In this document: positions 53,863 through 58,059 of the stretch, one piece after another
Position numbering within the stretch: the stretch's first letter is position 1
Layout: the number at the start of each line of letters is the position of its first letter
NCBI GenBank assembly: GCA_028346125.1
Contig: JAOMEV010000014.1
Location: 1-58,059 of the forward strand
DNA from: Bacteriovoracales bacterium
Lineage (GTDB): Bacteria > Bdellovibrionota > Bacteriovoracia > Bacteriovoracales > Bacteriovoracaceae
Length of the DNA: 58,059 bases
Direction of reading: 5' to 3'
Program-made: the position numbers and the translations under genes
Notes under the pieces: model-generated
Database searches by the model: none
Told to the model about the DNA's origin: nothing
Seen by the model: the letters and a program-made list of their open reading frames with translations, nothing else

Positions 53863-55323
53863 ATGAAGATTTTTCTAATTGTTAGCGCTATTTTGCTTTG
53901 CCAAGCATTACCCGCTAAACAACTAAGGTTCCAATCTATTTATAAGAAAAGTATTTTTAGGTTAACAAACATTATCCCAGAAATTGAAAAAATGAGAACG
54001 GATGGAAAAGAAGTCTATCAAAAAGCGGTTGATGCCATAAAAAAAAATCAAATTATCGATGCTGATTTATATGAAAAAATTAATTTAACGACGGCCAAAA
54101 TTTTAGCAGTCCAATCAGAGTTAGAGGAAATTTCCATTGACCTTAAGGATGCTGAAAAAAACTTTGTTAAAATGAAAAATATTCCAACCTTACTAGAAGT
54201 AATGGCCCTTTTATCAACCCATATTCTTATGCAAGACAATTATCGTTATACCCTTAAAAAAATAAATAAATACAAACGACTAAGAAAACTCATCAATCGA
54301 GGTGATAAAACATTTGGTACAAAGAAAAACGAACTCATTCGTTTCACAAAAAAATACACACAAAGAGACATAAGAAAAAAAATTGATCAGGAATCAAAAT
54401 TTTATAACGGAGTTAAAAGAACTCTCCCTTTCGTTCTCCGATTGAAGGACGCTAAATTTTTAGATGAAATTATTTCAAAATCAGGGCGGTATACAGAAGG
54501 TGAACTTTTTATCGACAAATCAATCTTCAAAAATCTAAACAGACACGCCCGGGAATACAGGGCCAAAATTATAAATCACAAGGATCTTGCAGGAACTGTT
54601 GGGTATGAATTTGTAAACAAGGTATCAAAAATTTTAGGGAACACCATTCTTGGCTACCAATGGCGAGAAGGTACTCTTAAAAAAAATAAAGAAATTGTTT
54701 CTCATTTGAAGTCCATACTCAGACCTTTAGATATTGCGAACTCAAGGATTAGGAATAAAGTCTCCTCATTCGCCATTCCTGGTTTTTGGACTCACAATGC
54801 TATTTGGATAGGTACAGAAAAAGACTTGAAAGACCTCGGAATTTGGCATCATCCTAAAATTAGGCCTTACCAGAAGAAAATCAGATCAGGGGCCTCTTTC
54901 TTGGAAGCGGATAAACCAGGAGTAAGGCTTGCCACCATTCCTTTTTTCCTAAAAAACTTAGATGATGTTTCTCTAATGAGACATAAGGGACTTATCAAAA
55001 ACCCTGACAAGAAATTCATCAAAGAAAGAATATTAATCGCCATTGGCCACGTTGGGAAACAGTACGACTTTAATTTTGACTTTGCTTACGGAGACAAAAT
55101 TATTTGCTCAGACGTTATTCACTTCAGCTTTCCAAACGTAGGCTTTGAAATAAAAAAAATCGCCGGACGTCATATAACCACTCCAGATGTCGTAGCAAGA
55201 GAAGGCTTTGAAGGAAGAAGCTTTGAAATCCAAGCACTCTATATTTATGGAAAAAGGGCCAAAAGAAATCTTACCCAATTGTTTACGGATCTGACAAATA
55301 ACAAAAGTCCCTCCGCCAATTAA
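53863..55323 (+). CDS. Exported YiiX/NlpC-P60-like permuted papain-fold protein
   Basis: 486 residues; AAAGGAG upstream; signal peptide ending LPA. Residues 20-240 are helical, possibly a coiled-coil arm. The catalytic domain follows in permuted order: His311 in FWTHNAIWIG, then later Cys415 in DKIICSDVIHFSF, with YDFNFDF just before it. This is the pattern of YiiX/YebB-like NlpC/P60 cysteine peptidases or amidases. Relatives act on peptides or lipid amides. With export, a cell-envelope or prey substrate is possible. The large N-terminal helical part is not typical of the family. Confidence 0.72.
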   Translation: MKIFLIVSAILLCQALPAKQLRFQSIYKKSIFRLTNIIPEIEKMRTDGKEVYQKAVDAIKKNQIIDADLYEKINLTTAKILAVQSELEEISIDLKDAEKNFVKMKNIPTLLEVMALLSTHILMQDNYRYTLKKINKYKRLRKLINRGDKTFGTKKNELIRFTKKYTQRDIRKKIDQESKFYNGVKRTLPFVLRLKDAKFLDEIISKSGRYTEGELFIDKSIFKNLNRHAREYRAKIINHKDLAGTVGYEFVNKVSKILGNTILGYQWREGTLKKNKEIVSHLKSILRPLDIANSRIRNKVSSFAIPGFWTHNAIWIGTEKDLKDLGIWHHPKIRPYQKKIRSGASFLEADKPGVRLATIPFFLKNLDDVSLMRHKGLIKNPDKKFIKERILIAIGHVGKQYDFNFDFAYGDKIICSDVIHFSFPNVGFEIKKIAGRHITTPDVVAREGFEGRSFEIQALYIYGKRAKRNLTQLFTDLTNNKSPSAN

Positions 55324-55467
55324 AAGGGTTTTACTCAAACGTATTAGAGCAGTAGGCCTGTCTAGCTGAATATATGGAAGGTTTTACTCGTTCCGTTCTT
55401 GTTTGACCCCATACCATTGATTGGGGAAAATAAGAGATAAGTATCCTTGGAAAACATTAGATTAAAA

Positions 55468-57324
55468 ATGCTTCTAAAAAATACCATTTTTTTTTTTACT
55501 TTTTATCTTTTTTTTTCTAAACACCTATGGGGCTGGGGAATAACCTTAGACCCTTTCATTGGTGGGCAAGGTTTAGGCTCTTCAGAATTCACCTATACTT
55601 ACCAAAATGGAACTACACAATATCATTCCAAAGTTTGGGACTATACCTATGGGACGCGACTAAGCTATATAATTTTTGAAAAATGGCGGTTTCTTATTGA
55701 TGGTGGTGCAGAATACTATCAAGGCAAAGAAGTAAATACTCGCTACAGCTTGAGTGATAAGTGGGACAAATCAAACTTGGGGTTTTTTCTTTCCTTTGGG
55801 TGGAGAGATCTTTTTTTGAGAGGGTCATATTACTTAAGTTCCCAAAAAAAACTGACCGAAGATAATAATGTAGGCATTGGTGACCTTAATGACAAACTGA
55901 AAGGAAAGGGTATTGGGGTCGGCCTTGGATATGTTTTTTTAGATCGGTATAAGGTTAACTTTGACTATAGATCCCTTACTTACAACAACATCGGATCGAG
56001 TGCTCTTCCCTCTTCCATTAATTCAGAAGTTAAGGATCAAGAATTCTCTATTGCAATAAGTATTCCTTTAACTTTTAGATACCGACCTGTCTCACTCAAC
56101 TTGGACTTTTTTAAACCTAAAGAAAAGATTTTAACCAAGCAGCTGGGGTCATTGGCCAATGATCAGGCAGGAGGAATTGCTTTAGACGATTATAGTAATA
56201 TCTACATTACAGGCTATACGGAAGGCAATTTGAATGGTGTACCTAATGCCGGAGATGCCGATATTTTCCTGGTTAAGTATAACAAAAATGGAAAAAAGCT
56301 ATGGTCACATTTAATTGGAAAGTCCTCTACTGATGTTGGGAATGGTGTAGCAGTTGACTATAACAACAATGTCTATATTGCAGGTTCTACGGATGGCGGA
56401 ATTGATGGTGGATCTCGTCCAGGAAATACTGATATTTTTTTAGTTAAATATAATAAAAATGGCCTTTGGCAATGGTCCCAACAACTTTGGAGACCATCAA
56501 CGGATTACGGCTATGCTTTAGATGTCGATTTCAGGGGAGATATTTATATTGTTGGTGCTACCGATCGTCCCTTTTCAAAAAATAGTAAAAGAAGAGAAAA
56601 ACACATTCTTGTTGCTAAATATAATCGTTCAGGCCAAAAATTATGGACCAAAGATATCAGATCAAATGCAGTTGGGAGCGGGATTAAAAGCGATAAACGT
56701 GGAAATGTGTTTATTTTAGGAACAGCATCAAATAGATCTGGGGAAGATGAAAATATCGTCTTATATAAATTAAACTCTTACGGTAAAGTAAAATGGGCCC
56801 GCAAAATCAGGACCTCATCACGAGATACAGGAGAATCCATAACCCTCGATAGTAATGGAAATATCTATATCCTTGGGGCCACTACAATTCCCTCTTCTAG
56901 AGGCTCTTCTTCCTCATTACTCCCAAGTTTTAAATCAAATATACTTCTTGTAAAATTTAGTCCATCGGGAAAAGAAATATGGTCTAGAACTATAGGAACT
57001 CTTGAAGAAGATTTTGGTAGTGATATGGCCCTCGACTCTAAAGGAAATATTTATATCACTGGACACACCCGAGGGTCCTTTCCTGATTCTTCAAATATTG
57101 GAGGTCCTGATATTCTCGTATTAAAACTTGACCCCTTTGGAAAGCAAATTTGGAGTAAACAATTTGGAACCCCTTACGAAGATTATGGAAACGCATTGGC
57201 CATTGACTCAGCTGATAATATTTCTGTTACGGGTTTCACATTTGGAGACCTTGATGGAAATAAAAATAAAGGTGGTTCTGATATTTTTTTAGTTAAATTT
57301 AACTCTTCAGGAGAAAAATTATAA
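55468..57324 (+). CDS. Outer-membrane barrel-like protein with SBBP beta-propeller
   Basis: About 618 residues from ATG 55468, or TTG 55447 seven codons earlier; neither has a clear ribosome-binding site. After a signal peptide ending near WGWG, residues 25-215 look like an OmpA-type eight-stranded barrel (TYGTRLSYIIFEKWRFLIDG, GIGVGLGYVFLDRYKVNFDY). From about 220 to the end, repeats of about 50-70 residues carry the SBBP signature: GNIYITGHTRGSF, DIFLVKYNKNGKKLWSH, and variants of D.FGNALAID. Seven blades would close a propeller, and six to seven repeats are recognisable. Likely a surface-anchored binding module. The stop overlaps the start of the next gene. Confidence 0.78.
   Translation: MLLKNTIFFFTFYLFFSKHLWGWGITLDPFIGGQGLGSSEFTYTYQNGTTQYHSKVWDYTYGTRLSYIIFEKWRFLIDGGAEYYQGKEVNTRYSLSDKWDKSNLGFFLSFGWRDLFLRGSYYLSSQKKLTEDNNVGIGDLNDKLKGKGIGVGLGYVFLDRYKVNFDYRSLTYNNIGSSALPSSINSEVKDQEFSIAISIPLTFRYRPVSLNLDFFKPKEKILTKQLGSLANDQAGGIALDDYSNIYITGYTEGNLNGVPNAGDADIFLVKYNKNGKKLWSHLIGKSSTDVGNGVAVDYNNNVYIAGSTDGGIDGGSRPGNTDIFLVKYNKNGLWQWSQQLWRPSTDYGYALDVDFRGDIYIVGATDRPFSKNSKRREKHILVAKYNRSGQKLWTKDIRSNAVGSGIKSDKRGNVFILGTASNRSGEDENIVLYKLNSYGKVKWARKIRTSSRDTGESITLDSNGNIYILGATTIPSSRGSSSSLLPSFKSNILLVKFSPSGKEIWSRTIGTLEEDFGSDMALDSKGNIYITGHTRGSFPDSSNIGGPDILVLKLDPFGKQIWSKQFGTPYEDYGNALAIDSADNISVTGFTFGDLDGNKNKGGSDIFLVKFNSSGEKL
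57309..57323 (+). promoter_or_regulatory. Ribosome-binding site and proposed ATA start
   Basis: AGGAG (57309-57313) is followed after seven bases by ATA (57321-57323), whose last two bases begin the upstream stop TAA (57322-57324). The arrangement copies a normal ATGA stop-start overlap with G replaced by A. An ATT at 57318 is a second candidate at only four bases spacing. Confidence 0.45.
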
Positions 57325-58059
57325 AGTTCCTTAAAATAAATTCATATGTTTTCATTTTTTTTATTCTGATCTCTTGTGGTAAAGAAACCCCTCATAATTG
57401 GTCATACTGCTGGGAAAGTAATGGAAATAATATTAATTCTTGCACTACAACTCAACAAATAGGATCCTCTTATTTTGATTTAGGGAAAGATATTTCAATT
57501 TATTCAACAGATGATATCTACGTTATAGGTAGCACTGAAGGTGATTTAGATGGTTTTACAAATTCTGGGGGAGTAGATTTTTTTATTCTAAAGTACAATT
57601 CAAAAGGTTGGAAGCAATGGAGCTCTTTAATGGGCTCAGCAGAAAATGATTATGCTTTAGCAAGTGATGTTGATTCCTCAGGCAATCTTTATGTAACTGG
57701 CCGCAGTGATGGTGATGTTGATGGAAATTTAAATCAAGGTAATGATGACGCTTTTTTAATAAAGTATAATTCGACCGGTACAAAACAGTGGACAAAAACG
57801 ATAGGAACAGTCAAAGACGATTATGCAAAAGATATCTCTGTTTATGGCACTAGCAACGTATATGTTGCAGGAAACACTACAGGAGATATAATAGGTGATG
57901 GATTAGGAAATGATACCGTACATGGTGTTTACGTCAATAGCTCAGGTCACATTTATGCTGCCACTGCTGGGGGAGTTTCAATTTCTACAAATAGCGGTAT
58001 CAGCTTTACTCATAAGAGCACTTCCGATGGTCTAGGACATAACAATATAAATGCAGTCT
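57321..58059 (+). CDS. Lipoprotein with two kinds of beta-propeller repeat (partial)
   Basis: Open to the window end, at least 246 residues. The N terminus KFLKINSYVFIFFILISCGK is a clear lipoprotein signal (lipobox LISC), yet no ATG, GTG or TTG lies between the upstream in-frame stop (57300-57302) and that signal, so an ATA (57321) or ATT (57318) start is needed. Residues 50-190 hold SBBP repeats like those of the upstream gene (TDDIYVIGSTEGDLDG, SGNLYVTGRSDGDVDG). A second repeat type then starts: DGLGNDTVHGVYV, later DGLGHNNINAV, one unit of about 43 residues, similar to the regulator-propeller repeats of large surface proteins. It is coupled to the upstream barrel-propeller gene. Confidence 0.75.
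   Translation, partial: MKFLKINSYVFIFFILISCGKETPHNWSYCWESNGNNINSCTTTQQIGSSYFDLGKDISIYSTDDIYVIGSTEGDLDGFTNSGGVDFFILKYNSKGWKQWSSLMGSAENDYALASDVDSSGNLYVTGRSDGDVDGNLNQGNDDAFLIKYNSTGTKQWTKTIGTVKDDYAKDISVYGTSNVYVAGNTTGDIIGDGLGNDTVHGVYVNSSGHIYAATAGGVSISTNSGISFTHKSTSDGLGHNNINAV

Overview
This 58 kb window is a low-GC, gene-dense stretch of a Gram-negative bacterial chromosome. Outer-membrane beta-barrels, Sec signal peptides and lipoproteins are all visible. The organism is probably flagellated (an intact FliG). The mix of lysine-rich proteins, many secreted hydrolases, CheA-like sensors and low GC suggests the Bdellovibrionota (Bacteriovorax/Halobacteriovorax-like). That assignment is inferred from gene content only; no rRNA is present. 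No tRNA, rRNA, CRISPR array, insertion sequence or prophage was found.

Layout. 1-5.9 kb: tail of a Gly/Pro-rich protein, a TPR plus beta-barrel protein, a lipoprotein, a small unknown protein, a secreted alpha/beta hydrolase, RibD, a small ribbon-helix-helix-like protein and an exported MsrA. 6.0-13 kb: a secreted phospholipase D-like protein, an overlapping pair of exported glycosidases (GH1, then a GH31 lipoprotein with sulfoquinovosidase residues), and a FadL/TraF-like barrel. 13.2-20.3 kb: a PEP-synthase-like enzyme, an AidB-like acyl-CoA dehydrogenase, a Fe-S protein, an HNH nuclease and a long-chain acyl-CoA ligase. 20.4-27.2 kb: a secreted lipase-like protein, FolE, ThpR, DnaJ, FliG, an SRPBCC-like protein, a CheY-like receiver and a hydrolase. 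27.2-33 kb: a tandem pair of secreted calcineurin-like phosphoesterases with an N-terminal beta/gamma-crystallin-like domain, then two exported or anchored unknowns. 33.2-36 kb: a coupled pair of FAD oxidoreductases. 36.1-52.2 kb: a signalling region with three related membrane sensors (a 7TMR-DISM CheA-like kinase, a HAMP CheA-like kinase with a periplasmic binding protein, and a kinase-less relative with a degenerate Hpt domain), together with oligopeptidase B, an acyl-CoA-binding protein, a third phosphoesterase, a gamma-carbonic anhydrase-like protein, a receiver-only protein and an unknown exported protein. 52.3-58 kb: an anchored hydrolase, a broken small lipoprotein gene, an exported YiiX-like papain-fold protein, a barrel/beta-propeller protein and a propeller lipoprotein that runs off the end.

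How the genes fit together. Acyl-CoA ligase, AidB-like dehydrogenase, acyl-CoA-binding protein, PEP-synthase-like enzyme and several lipases fit lipid-based carbon use. Secreted glycosidases, nucleotidase/phosphatase-like proteins, a phospholipase and peptidases fit degradation of external polymers or prey. FliG, the CheY-like proteins and the CheA-like sensors form the motility/signalling component.

Most unusual points: two genes whose signal-bearing N termini can only be reached from ATT or ATA starts placed behind Shine-Dalgarno-like sequences (50191-52158 and 57321 onward); a sensor that lost both its kinase domain and its phospho-accepting histidine; the crystallin-phosphoesterase tandem; an extracytoplasmic sulfoquinovosidase-like lipoprotein; and marked enrichment of the tetranucleotide GGCC, judged from hand counts in three genes.
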